Under the pieces are notes generated by a model. That model saw only the letters and a list, made by a program, of their open reading frames with translations. It had not been told where the DNA came from and ran no database searches. Shown piece by piece: positions 8,793 through 19,100 of a DNA stretch of 22,063 nt. The translations under genes and the position numbers were made by a program. How positions within the stretch are numbered: the stretch's first letter is position 1; each line of letters starts with the position of its first letter. The stretch comes from Ettlia oleoabundans (taxonomy: Eukaryota > Chlorophyta > Chlorophyceae > Chlamydomonadales), in assembly GCA_019693395.1 (NCBI GenBank), contig JAAMXP010000185.1:22059-44121 (forward strand). The letters are read 5' to 3'.

Positions 8793-11700
8793 TCAACCAG
8801 CGGCTGGGTCAACGTTCTGATCTTGATCCCCAGCATGCTGCTCAGAGCGATTGAATGGCCCATGGCTCTTGCGTGCTTCACGGTTGCTGATGGCAGAGTT
8901 TTTCCGCATCTCTCGCAGCACTTCTTCCCGACTGCATTACAGACAAAAGCGACAACGTTGGGGAGCAGGGCGGGTTGCGGAGACGACGAGAAACGAGGAG
9001 CAGACTTGCCCTGGAATGCCGCATCGAAGCAGAGGAAGGGTTATGTGGTTCAGTGCCATGTTTTTAGCAGCCTGGACTACCAATGAACTCGTAGAGGATG
9101 TGCAGTGTATGTATTCAACTAAGCCCTTCCAGAGCTATCAGGCCACCGAGCCACACAACCACTGACAATGCATCCTGTCAAACGGGAGGCAGTAAGCAGA
9201 AGGCACACACGAGCAGCTCACTTGAACCATTTCCTGCTTCCAGTGAGCATGGTCATGCCTCCCTCGGGGAGCCACCGGCGGCACTGCAGGCCAAGGACAC
9301 AGGATGCCACATGGGTGGCACATGGCAGCAACATGCTCAACGCTCCCCAAATTTTTGCAACGCTAAGTCTGAGCCAAAGCAGAGCATACAACAGCAACAG
9401 CCCACCTTTCTTGTGTCAGTGCACCACCCTAAGCGCCGGGCAATACAGCACAACACAGCGCAAACATGGCACAGCAGGCAGTCGCTCACCTTTGCATCCA
9501 ACCCCACAATGCGATAATCGTTCTTGAACAGGCGATGCAGCAGCTCTTTGACCGGACCCCGCGCCCCCGCCCGCTCAGCCCTTCATACAACCAAGGGCCA
9601 GGTAAGGTGGCAGCGTGGAAGCATGGGCAGTCAACTTCCTTGCTCCTTTCACAATGCCACTGTCAGCAGGCACCCGGTCTTGACATGAAATGCACAGCGC
9701 AGCACAGCATTGGTTGATGTTGAACGGATGCTGCAAGTCGAGCAGAGATGCAGGGCAGCGCAAACGAGTATCCAGGCAGGCAGGCAGGCAGGCATGCAGG
9801 CAGGGTGCAGGGTTGCGCACCTGGCCACGCATTGCTCCAGCAGTGCCAGCCTGGGTGTGTGCCCTGCTGCCTCTATCGCCTCCAGTGCACGCATCATGCT
9901 GGGCACGTCGTCTGCAGGGGGCACAGCATGGCACAGCACAGCACACCTCAGCACGACACAGCAGCGAGTAGAGGCGCAGGCAATCAGGAATATGCGGTGC
10001 GGCAGCATTCACGCCTTGGCTGCTGCGGCTATATTCACCCCGCTTATCACAAAACAGGCAGCATACCCGGCGCCGTGCAGTGCACGCACCTGTGACAATC
10101 CCAGCCTGCACCAGCAGGTGGTGTGTGTGAGAGTTGGGCTGCACATCCGCCGCTTGCATCTGATCCAACACCTTGAGTGCAGTCTCAACCTCGCCGCTCT
10201 CTATACACCCCTGCATTGGGTGCGATGGGTTGGGGGATGGGGTGGAATAATGCCCAGTGATGAGAAAGATGCTGCCAACAGTTAGCTGCAAGTGCAAGTG
10301 TGTGGGCCTCCACACTGGGTTGCCTGCGGGAGCGGTCCTTTCCCTGCAATGACAGGCTCAATGTCGTGTGTGCAAGGGTGTGAGCCAGCAGGCAGGCGAG
10401 TGCTGCCGTCCTGCCTACCTGCATGAGTGCGTTGTAGGTGTCTGTGTCAGGCGTCACACCCAGAGACTCGTACGCGTCAAACGTCTCAAAAGCGCGCCTA
10501 AAGTTGGGGATGGGGAATGTTCGAGCGCATGTGGGTTGGACATTACTGACAGCACACCATGTATAACAAAAGAAGCCGAGCACTTGCTTTCTCGTGCTGG
10601 TGTCCATGCACCCACTATAGAGCGATATACACCCAGCATCCTTATCCGATACACCAGCATCTACACTCATGCCGCACCACCACCTGGCATATCACCCGCG
10701 ACACCCTCAACCCACCCCGCACTCACTTGAGGTCACCAATCTGGCAGCAGGCAGCCGCAACCAGATTAAGCTGCGCGGTGCTGACGGTACGCCCCTGCAG
10801 CAGGCAACGAGCGGCAGGCAGCATGTGGGAGGTGGCTGCTACCTGGGTCACACCTCGCGCAGCACCCCACCAGCGCAGCAAAGAAACAGCACCATTGCCT
10901 AAACACACCAGGCTCAGGCTCAGGCACCCGAAGATCATGCATCCCGCCATGGGCTTGTCATTGTTTGCCATTTGCTATGCATCAAGCCAGAACCCTAGAC
11001 GTCCGCTACCCTGTCTACATGTCGGGGTCTCAAAACACCAACAACACAAGCTAGCAGAGCAACACCAGCAGCAGCGGCGACACCACAACCAGCATCACTA
11101 GCACGCTCGGCATCACCCCACAGATGCATCACAGCGCAGCCGGAGCCCCAGCACCCACCTCTTTGGCCCATGCCTCCAGGAGGTAAAAAGCGGCGTCACA
11201 CCGCTCCAACGATTCAGCCAGCACGTCAACGGCAACAGGCAGGCCCTCGTAGTAGCTGGCTGCAGATGGATCATGTGGGTAGGCCTGAAGGAGCAGGAGG
11301 GGGCCACAAGGGATGGACCAGTTGCAACAGAGTCAAACGGGGAGGGAGGAATGTAAGAAGCGGCAATGGTGAGAGATGCAATGATAGCGTTCAAACCTGC
11401 CAGCAGCAAAGGAAGCAGGGAGGCAAGCAGCTGTTCGGGCATCCATGTGACACCCTGCCATGGCATTGCTCAAACATAGGAGCGAGCACAATTGGCCAGC
11501 ACAGCAGGCAACCATGCTTCACAGCGCAAGCAAGGGAACAGGTGTGCCTTAGGGCAATGGCATGGGACGGCAGCAGACTTGGCTGCAAGGCGCAGTGGGT
11601 TGTGGACTGGACCCCCCCCCTTTTCTTGCAGTTGGCAGGCAAGAGGGCAGCCAGCGTGTCCCACCTGCTGCATGCGCTCCACCGCCCCAAACATGCCCTC

Positions 11701-14700
11701 CAGGTGCCCCGCCTTGGCATAAGCGTGCACCAGCGCCAGATGAGAGAACAGCGACGGCTGACGCACACCCCACTTCTCCGCCGCCACACCCGCCACCGCC
11801 TCATCCCCGGCTACTGCCGGATCGCCTGGTTGACCCCGGGGAGCGCCGCCGCGCGGGGGCCGCCCCTGCCGTGCTGCTTCATCCGCCGCTGCTGCCGCCG
11901 CTGCATCGCTGGCCTCCAGCTCATCGCTCACCCAGTCCGATGGAGCGGTCGGGTCTGGTGCATCTACTGACCCGCCTCCCTCCTCCTCCACCTCCACCGC
12001 ATCACCCGCTGCCTCTGAATCAGCCACATCTGCCCCGTAAGCTGCTGGCTCTGAATCCCAACCCGCCGCCGCTTGCTGCTGCGCCTGCGCCTGCTGCTGC
12101 GCTGCCACCTTGTTGAGCGATCCAGCTGTGCTGGGGGTGTTAGGCAGCGCCACCGAACGCTCCAGCAGCTGCGGACCAGGGACCGGGAATCCAAGTGCAG
12201 GGCTCAGGCAAGCGGTCAAAGCATCAAGGACCAGGAGTGGAACAGCACAGGGCACATTGTCAGCCAGGGAGACCCAAGCCAGGCCACCAACATCACCATC
12301 CGCGGCAGTGGTGGACGGGACGGACAAGGGCATGAAAGCAGGAGAGAGGAACCAATAAAGCACAAGGGGAGCGGTAACGAGTGGAGGGAGATGAGAAGCA
12401 GTGTGGCTAAGCAGGAGGGGGTGATCAGCAGTGTGGGTGGCTGTGTGCGTGCACCCACCCGCCACGTTGCCTCAGCCAGCTGCACGTGACCCCGGTTGGC
12501 GGCCACCTCCAGCGCCTCCAGCAGCAGCCCCTCCTCAACCTTGAGGGGCCGCGTCACAACCTCACCGCTGGCAACCTGCAACAGGGGCAGTGGCAGGGGC
12601 CTTGAGGCAGGCTGCGCCCGCATAAAGGCAGCACACACCATTGAGCAGCACCGACCACACCAGCTGTGTGCGTTGCTCAAGGGCAGCAAATTGCCAAAAC
12701 CAGACACATGCTAGGGCGCAACAACGCAATATGTTCCGCGCTATGCTGTGCTGCCCTGCCTTGCCACACCTGGAAGGTGGATGTCGTCCGCTCCAAGCGC
12801 CCCACACACTCCATCAGCGCCCCCACATCACGCGCCAGCGTGGCCAGGTACAGCACATCTGCATGCCAAGGGGGTGCAAGCCGGGGCATCTTCTGTTAGC
12901 TTCAGTTGTTGCTTGAAAGGTTACTAGCATTGACCCCACACAGGCTATGATGTGTGTGGCACCTCCTTATGCGCCCCCACCCCCATCCAACCAGCAACCA
13001 CCACTAGCCATCACATCAGCCCAGCCAACAACCCGCACAGCCCAGCAGCCCAGTAACCCCACTTACCACCCATCTATCCAATGGGCTGCAGCCTACCTGC
13101 CACCAGGAAAGCGGGTACCCTCAGCCCCAGCCTCTCCAGCTGACCCAACAGCGTGGTGGCACTGTCAAATCGGCGGTACCTACAGCCAGGCGGTACAGCT
13201 GTACAGCATGAGGCAGAGGCTGTACTGGACATGCTGCCTTGCAACACAGCTGGACATGCTAGTAGGCTGGTGCAAGCAGTCATCCTCAGTTGCCTTGCAG
13301 GCAGCGTGGAAGGCCGCTGAGTAGCACGCCGGCACGGTCTTGTTGTCCTGACGTGCAGCCCTGCGGTGCTTAGTAGTCTACGCCAGGCCACAAGTATTAG
13401 TAGCATGCTGCTCACCGTGCAAACTCGCGTACGGCATGCATGATGAGTTTGCCCAGCTCAGCCTGCTGGGAAGCGTGCACCGCCAGCTTGCTCTCATCCA
13501 CCTCGCTGAACAGCCTGCAGGGGGAGGGGCGGGGGATGCAGCGCACCAAGCCTGTATGTGGGAGGAAGCCGAGCAAACACCGCATGCAGGATCTCAGCAG
13601 GCGCCTCACCGGCGCTGCTGCCACCACCGTTGCCACTACCAGCTACCTGGTGTTTCCTGGGCAGTGCCAGCTCGCACGCGTACCACCCGCCTCCCCCCCC
13701 CAACACCCCCACACACACATTCGCATGCACATGCAACCGCCTGACCTGCGTGCATAGCTCAGCTCCGGTGTGCTGCTCCGCAGGCAAGACTCAATGGCGT
13801 ACATATAGCTGTGCAGCGTGGGGGGCAGACCGGCTTCCTGCAGCCATCATGTGTTGCAGCAGAGGCATAAGCAGGCGGTTAGTGCTGCAAGGCAATGGGC
13901 AGCATAGGAAGGGGCAAGCGGTGGACAAAAGGGCTTGGATTGCAATGCAATCAACTTGATAGTCAGCCAGCATGCAGGGCGGCAAGCATGGTAACTCAAG
14001 TCAGTCTTGCAGCATTCTGAGCTGCGATGAGTGCAGAAATTTCTGCTGCGTGCACAGCACCTTCATGCGCAGAATGGTGGTGTAGGCGGGTGAGCCAATG
14101 CCTTGCATGGCCATCTGGCGCAATGCGATCACGTAGCACGCAGCCTACGATGCAGCAGAGAGGGAAACATTGTTGCCACAAGCGACAAGGGGATACGGAC
14201 ATCACAGCAAGCAGGGTGCTCAGCACATGGCCCAGTGCTGGGTGGCTCTTTGCTGTACTGCGCTGCGCTGTGGCTGCTGTGCTGGTCCCCCTCGTCACCT
14301 GTGGCTCCACCCCCAGCCGCGCCATGACGTCTATCAGCTCCGACATGTGGTGAGCGTGGCAGTTGGTGGCGCCCAACGCAGCAAAGTAAAGCTTCCAGGC
14401 ATAAGGCGGGGGCACAGGCACGCCAGTGGTGGCCGGGTCCTCGCCCTGCACGCCGCAGGCACAGCGTCCGCCATCAGTGCGCCTAACAGACGTGGGAGCC
14501 TCATTGGGCAAAGGTGTATGGTCTGTGTGGGTCAGTGAGCGGCCCGAGCTGAGCATGCATTCATTCCTTGCTTTCTTGCTACTGCTTGCCAAGGGTTTTG
14601 CAAGGCCAGGTGAAAGCTGGACAGTTTGGCAGCAAAAAAGGCATCTAGGGTGGCATGGACTGAGAGACGGTATGTGTCATCCATACTACCCACAGGGCCC

Positions 14701-15513
14701 CAGGTGCACATACCCGCTGCAGTGCATCCTTCAGGGGGAACAGCGCCGCCTCAAAAGCCCGCCGCGCCTCCCACGCATCCCCCCTGTCCACTGCCACCTT
14801 CACCTCGCGCACCAGCGGCACATCCAGCACCGCTCGCCCCTGCAAACACAAATGCATCCCGCCAGAAAGAAATGCAGCAAGCTAGGGGTCCTGAGCTTGC
14901 CGGCCTGGGGACACATGCTTAGAGCAGATCAGCCAGCAGCAGCTGGTAGCCGCTTTCAGCTGGAGCCATGCAACACCATGGCGCTGTGCAGTACTGCTGA
15001 CACCCAAGCCTTCCGTGACCCACCTGCTGCTCCCATGCCTTGGGGATGTAGAGGCGAGGCTGGCGAGGCGGCCGCCGGTCTGCCTGCCACGTGCCAGCTT
15101 TGGAGCGGGCTTGCCTGTTCCGCGGACGCTCGCGTGGCTGCCTGCTCTCGCCATGAGATAAAGCCTCATCAGTCACCTGCTCAACATATCAGAGCAGGGA
15201 AGCATGGAAATGGCTCCAAAGGGCGGGGCATCAGATATACAGCAAAGTGGCGACGGCGGCAAGCAGCGATAGCGGCGGTCCCTAGGACCCAAGGTCTGCG
15301 CCCCAACAGAGATGTTGCACGGATCACCTCTGGTTCCGCAACGTGTTCGGAAAGAGAAGCGCTGAATTGGCGTAGCAGCGGGGAGGCCTGCCACACGCTC
15401 TGCCAATGCTGCAGGGCTGGTAGCCCGATAGAGCTGCCTTGCAAACCGGTAGCTGTTGTTGATCCCAAGGTGGGTGATCGGAAAGCCGCCTGCAGCAGCC
15501 GTCTGTACGCCAT
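8793..15513 (-). CDS. Mitochondrion-targeted (predicted) pentatricopeptide repeat protein, 19 exons
   Basis: Organellar RNA-binding PPR protein (P type), 818 aa. Exons: 15513-15328, 15176-15024, 14839-14714, 14445-14299, 14144-14061, 13837-13746, 13514-13416, 13179-13097, 12858-12770, 12575-12459, 12168-11665, 11284-11159, 10794-10727, 10497-10419, 10210-10090, 9911-9821, 9580-9490, 9283-9222, 8931-8793 (TGA). All are GT-AG and all phases agree; the sum is 2457 nt. The N terminus (MAYRRLLQAAFRSP..., Arg/Ser/Ala-rich, no early acidic residue) looks like a mitochondrial presequence. Four tandem repeats of exactly 35 residues follow one another near the C terminus, starting TAQLN, TDTYN, SHTHH and LALLE, across five introns. 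Earlier segments (PPPYAWKLYFAALG, FSHLALVHAYAKAGHL) are PPR-like. Exon 11 carries a Gln/Ala/acidic insert of about 110 residues. The C terminus is basic. The last junction is less sure: reading on at 9222 gives a TGA directly after WFK. It may be an orthologue of a conserved plant mitochondrial PPR protein, but I cannot name it safely. Confidence 0.93.
9773..9804. repeat. CAGG microsatellite in PPR intron
   Basis: About five and a half perfect CAGG units (9773-9794) followed by a degenerate continuation. It lies in the PPR intron 9820-9581, close behind its donor. As a simple tetranucleotide repeat it is likely length-polymorphic and non-coding. Confidence 0.85.
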
Positions 15514-15752
15514 GCCGCCGGGCTGCAAAGCCCCGCGCTCTTTTCAGAGAACAAATCAACGGCACCGAACAATTGGAAACATTTTTCTGCTGAATGGCGG
15601 AACAGTTGCATATCACGCAAGGTGTATGATGAGGTGGCGGGCGTGCAAGCAGGCAGGGAAACCTTCGGCCACTGAACTGCAGTCCGTCTGCAACCTGGAG
15701 GCCACTGGCAGGGCGTGCTACCAGAATTAACATAATGTGAGCTGAAAGGAAG

Positions 15753-15757
15753 TTACA
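15753..15757 (-). terminator. Candidate polyadenylation signal (TGTAA) of the receptor-like kinase gene
   Basis: This is the first TGTAA on the minus strand after the stop codon at 16103, about 350 nt downstream, giving a 3' UTR of ordinary algal length. It is a short word and could occur by chance. Confidence 0.4.
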
Positions 15758-15989
15758 AATGCCAGCACTCACTCATGCTTTTTCTTGCGACTCAAAGACT
15801 GCCTTGCGAACACAGCACATGCAACACACAGTGACTTCACGCAGGAAGTTGGGACGGGATGTCAACAATACAATGCTGCTGCATAACGAGGTCACGGTTC
15901 CTATAGAACAGATGGGGTGCTGCTGATGCCCGATACTCGCCGCAGACGGCAGTCAAGTTGGTATGACGGCAGTGCTGGCTGCAGGAAGG

Positions 15990-16011
15990 CTTGTGTAGCA
16001 GACTACACAAG
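15990..16011 (-). other. Perfect 9-bp hairpin in probable 3' UTR
   Basis: The arms cttgtgtag (15990-15998) and ctacacaag (16003-16011) are exact reverse complements, separated by 4 nt. On the minus-strand transcript the loop reads UCUG. It lies about 90 nt after the stop of the receptor-like kinase, in the part expected to be its 3' UTR. A structured RNA element or processing site is possible; the function is unknown. Confidence 0.6.
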
Positions 16012-16102
16012 GGCATGCACAATCCGTCCCCATCAATGATGTGCCATGACAGGCAGCGGGCTGTTACTGAGGCCCGTTTGCAGGGTACCGGACCACCTGT
16101 TG

Positions 16103-19100
16103 TCAGCTGTTGTTGTCATTCTCGCGGCAGAACAGGCCCAGTCGCTGCATGAGCTGTTGGGCTGAGGGGCGCCTGCTGGGCTCCAGATCCACGCATTCCA
16201 TCATGAGATTGGCGACAGCCTGCAACCAAGGGAGTATTAGGTCTCATTAGGTGTACTGGTAGCCCCTTCCAGACCACCAGCAGCCGTACCTGGGGGCACT
16301 CCTCAGGGACTCGTGGTGCCCTCAATGAGCCTCGCCGCGGCTCCTCTCCTGCAGGCAGGTGAGAGGCAGGCAGGCAGGCAGGCTTGCAGCCCAAGCAGGA
16401 ACAACAAGGTTGGGTGGGGCATGCACAGAGGAGGTGCTGGGAGAGGTGGGTCACACCCAGTAACCTCAGGAGCCGCCGTCTCAGCCGCAGGTAGCTCTGC
16501 ACAGATACCCAGCGATGCTGCCCTGCAAGCCCAACCTGTGACTATCTCCCACAACAAGATCCCAAACGAGTACAAGTCAACGGCGCTGGTGCACTGGTGG
16601 CCGCCCAGAAGGACCTCGGGCGCAATCCTGCACACGCAAGTAGCGGCAGCGGCAACAATCGTGGGACGGGTAGTGGGGGTAGCAGTATCTGTTGACACCC
16701 CTCAAGATAGGTATACAGTGTGACACTGGGCACCACACACACAGTTTTCCATGTGTTACCCACAAGTACGCAAACCAGCAAACTTGGAAGGGCGTGAGCC
16801 ATCCGGTTGGACCGACGAGGCTCGGCTGTGCTCACCAGGCAAAAGTGCCCACCAGCGCCACATCACTCAGGTATGTGCCCTTCTGAAGGCGTGCCAGCCC
16901 CACATCAGCCAGCTTGGCGGTGCCATTGCCCGTGAGCAGAACCTGCAGGGGAGCGAAGGGCACGTAGAAGTGACTTTGGCAACTAAAGGTGCGACATGCA
17001 GCAGATCCGTGCAAGGTATGCGCTGCAATCTGTCCGGGCAGGTGTGGTGAGCTGCCTAATGAACCCGTCTTTCTCAGCACAGCTAGGAATATCTGCAGGA
17101 CTCCCGGTACCCCACTAGACCATCCCCAGCGTACGTTATGGCTCTTCAGATCCATGTGGACGACACCCTGGCAGGAAGAGCATGGGAAGCAGGCTGGCGG
17201 GTTTGGTGGGATATATAAAGCGGGCAGCACTGGGCAAGCGAACATGTATCAAGGCGCTCATGCAGCAACACGCAAGTTGCCCAATGGCAGCCCAACAACA
17301 GCACAGGTCGCATGCCCACCTTCCCATGCAGGAAGTTGAGGGCCTTGGAGACCTCATACGCCACACGGCAGCCGCGAGCATACCAGCCAAACAGGCGCTG
17401 CCGGGTGCCAATCACCGTCAACCCAAGTGCGCTGCACAGCAGAAATGGGGGCTGCAGGGCATGTGAGTGAGCACCCCGGGCTCATCCTGTTGCTGATCTT
17501 GCACCAGCTGCCTGCGCTGCTCACCTATGGAGGTCCCTGCCCGCACAATACTCCTGCAGCAAGCAACAGGGAAGCACCAGGCACGGAGCGTATAGCAAGG
17601 GGCAAATGTCCAGTCGGTGGCCAAGTTCTCATGGTGCTTCAGCTTGCCGAAAAACAGTCGAGGGCCCTGGGCCACAGTTCTATGCTCGCAAGAACGGGCA
17701 GAGTCAGCGGCAGGGCGGTGCTTACCATTATGATGGTGCCGGTGTCACCGCAGAGGCTGATGCCATACGACGCAACCACGTGCGGGTGGTGCAGCTGGTG
17801 CAGCCGCGCTGCCTCCTGCAGCGGGCACAGGACGCAATAGGCAGGTATGCAACAAGTTCGGATCTGTTCAATTGCCAAGCAGGGTGGCACTTCTGGTAGA
17901 GATGCATGGCTGGCAGCCACAGTTCAGCTTAAAGCCAACAGTAAGACAGGAATCCAAGGCGGGTCACCAACCCAACCATCCACCCAACCACCCACCCTTA
18001 TGAATGCCTCCTGTGCTGCCCTGCTGCCGCCAAAGTCGATTTCTTTGCAGGCCACAACTTCCCCCATGTATCGCGCTTTGCAGACATGCCCACTGCGACA
18101 TGAGCGGCTCAGGCAACAACAGACAGGAGCAGGGAGGGTGTCAATTAGCAGCAGGAGCACCGATGAGGACAGGGTGGGAGTAGAGGTGCAGGCAGGGGGC
18201 CCCGTGTGTTTGCCAAAGGATCGGCGTATGAAATTGGGGCAGGCAAGCTGTCAGCGCTCAGCCATGTGGTAGCTCCCCTAAAGCTGTGAAGCCATGCATG
18301 CCACTCACCAACCGATGTGGCCATCCCTCACCGCAGCTGCTCCGCCTCACCTGGCCCCTGATCCAATCTCTTGGAGCTTGCCATTGGGCCAGCGCAGGAA
18401 CTGCAGAGCTGCAATGTCCACCAGGCAGTCGCGCAGCGCTGGCGGCAGGTTGTGGGCCGAGACGATCTGATACGAGGCAAGCGCGGGGTCACGGTCTGGG
18501 GAGGCTTTAGAGCTGCGATCGTCCTGCTGGGCCACATGCGCCCGCAGCTCTGGCAGCATGGGCTGATCTCGGAGTGATGGCTGTGAGCTAGGGTCAGGGG
18601 TGGACTGGTGGGGGTCCAGCGGTTGGGAGTGGGGTTCGGGCTGGGTCATGGTGCTGCCGGGTTTGTTGGAGTGCAGTAAGGACCCCGCACTGAAACTGAG
18701 GTCTCCCTTCAGGCTGGCCACACTGGGGACGGCAGGGCTGTATGCTGGCCCACAGGATGTGGGGCAAGGGCTTGAAAGGCTGGGGAAGGCTGGTGCTATG
18801 CCGGTGGCAAATGGGATCGCGGCGTCCGGGCTGAAGGGGCTGGTGGCAACATGCCCGCCTGTCACCGCCACCCGGGTGGGCATGGGGACAGCAGATGGCG
18901 ACTGCATGGCAGCAGCAGCAGGGTGGGGGTAGGCTGTGCCACTGACGCTGTCGCCGCTCCTGCGCAAGATGCGCCGCAAGTTTAAGAATGGGAGAGCGCC
19001 ATTTAGCGTGGAGTGTTGTGCATCACCCTCGTTGCCTTGCCCTAACTTGGTGCTGCCCGCCGCTGATGTTTGCGCACCCTTTTCTAACGAGTCCTGGGTG

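Larger units (their letters stand above)
15514..16102. other. Intergenic region: 3' UTR of receptor-like kinase and promoter of PPR gene
   Basis: 589 bp between the stop of the receptor-like kinase (16105-16103) and the ATG of the PPR gene (15513), both on the minus strand. It contains a perfect hairpin (15990-16011) and one minus-strand TGTAA word (15757-15753), about 350 nt after the stop. The remaining 240 nt before the PPR ATG would be its promoter and 5' UTR. I see no gene here. Confidence 0.65.

Noticed and set aside
9218..9223. TGA directly after WFK as the end of the PPR protein.
   Set aside because: The same spot is a strong donor (AA then GTGAGC), and the next exon (8931-8793) joins in phase, is Arg/Lys-rich and is followed by TGTAA words. 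The shorter end remains possible as an alternative form.
9720..9971. CAGG-rich tract as a mobile element or CRISPR-like repeat.
   Set aside because: It is a plain tetranucleotide microsatellite within an intron, with no spacers, terminal repeats or target-site duplication.
11170..12116. Plus-strand open frames (266 and 184 codons), the second Pro-rich.
   Set aside because: Antisense to PPR exons 11 and 12. The Pro/His-rich composition is the complement of the Ala/Gly/acidic coding sequence.
13522..13640. Possible extra PPR exon (frame reading AEILHAVFARLPPTYRLG).
   Set aside because: Joining exon 6 (phase 2, ending at 13746) directly to exon 7 (starting at 13514) keeps phase, and no donor/acceptor pair around this piece fits better. 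It lies in an intron of normal length.
14426..15730. Long plus-strand open frame of 434 codons.
   Set aside because: It is antisense to PPR exons 1-3 and their introns. Those exons are supported by splice sites, matching phases and a presequence, while this frame has no recognisable motif. GC-rich DNA often gives long antisense open frames.
16679..17170. Kinase as a pseudokinase because of DVG and HMD.
   Set aside because: The metal-binding Asp, catalytic Asp and both Lys/Glu pair residues are intact; only neighbouring residues differ.
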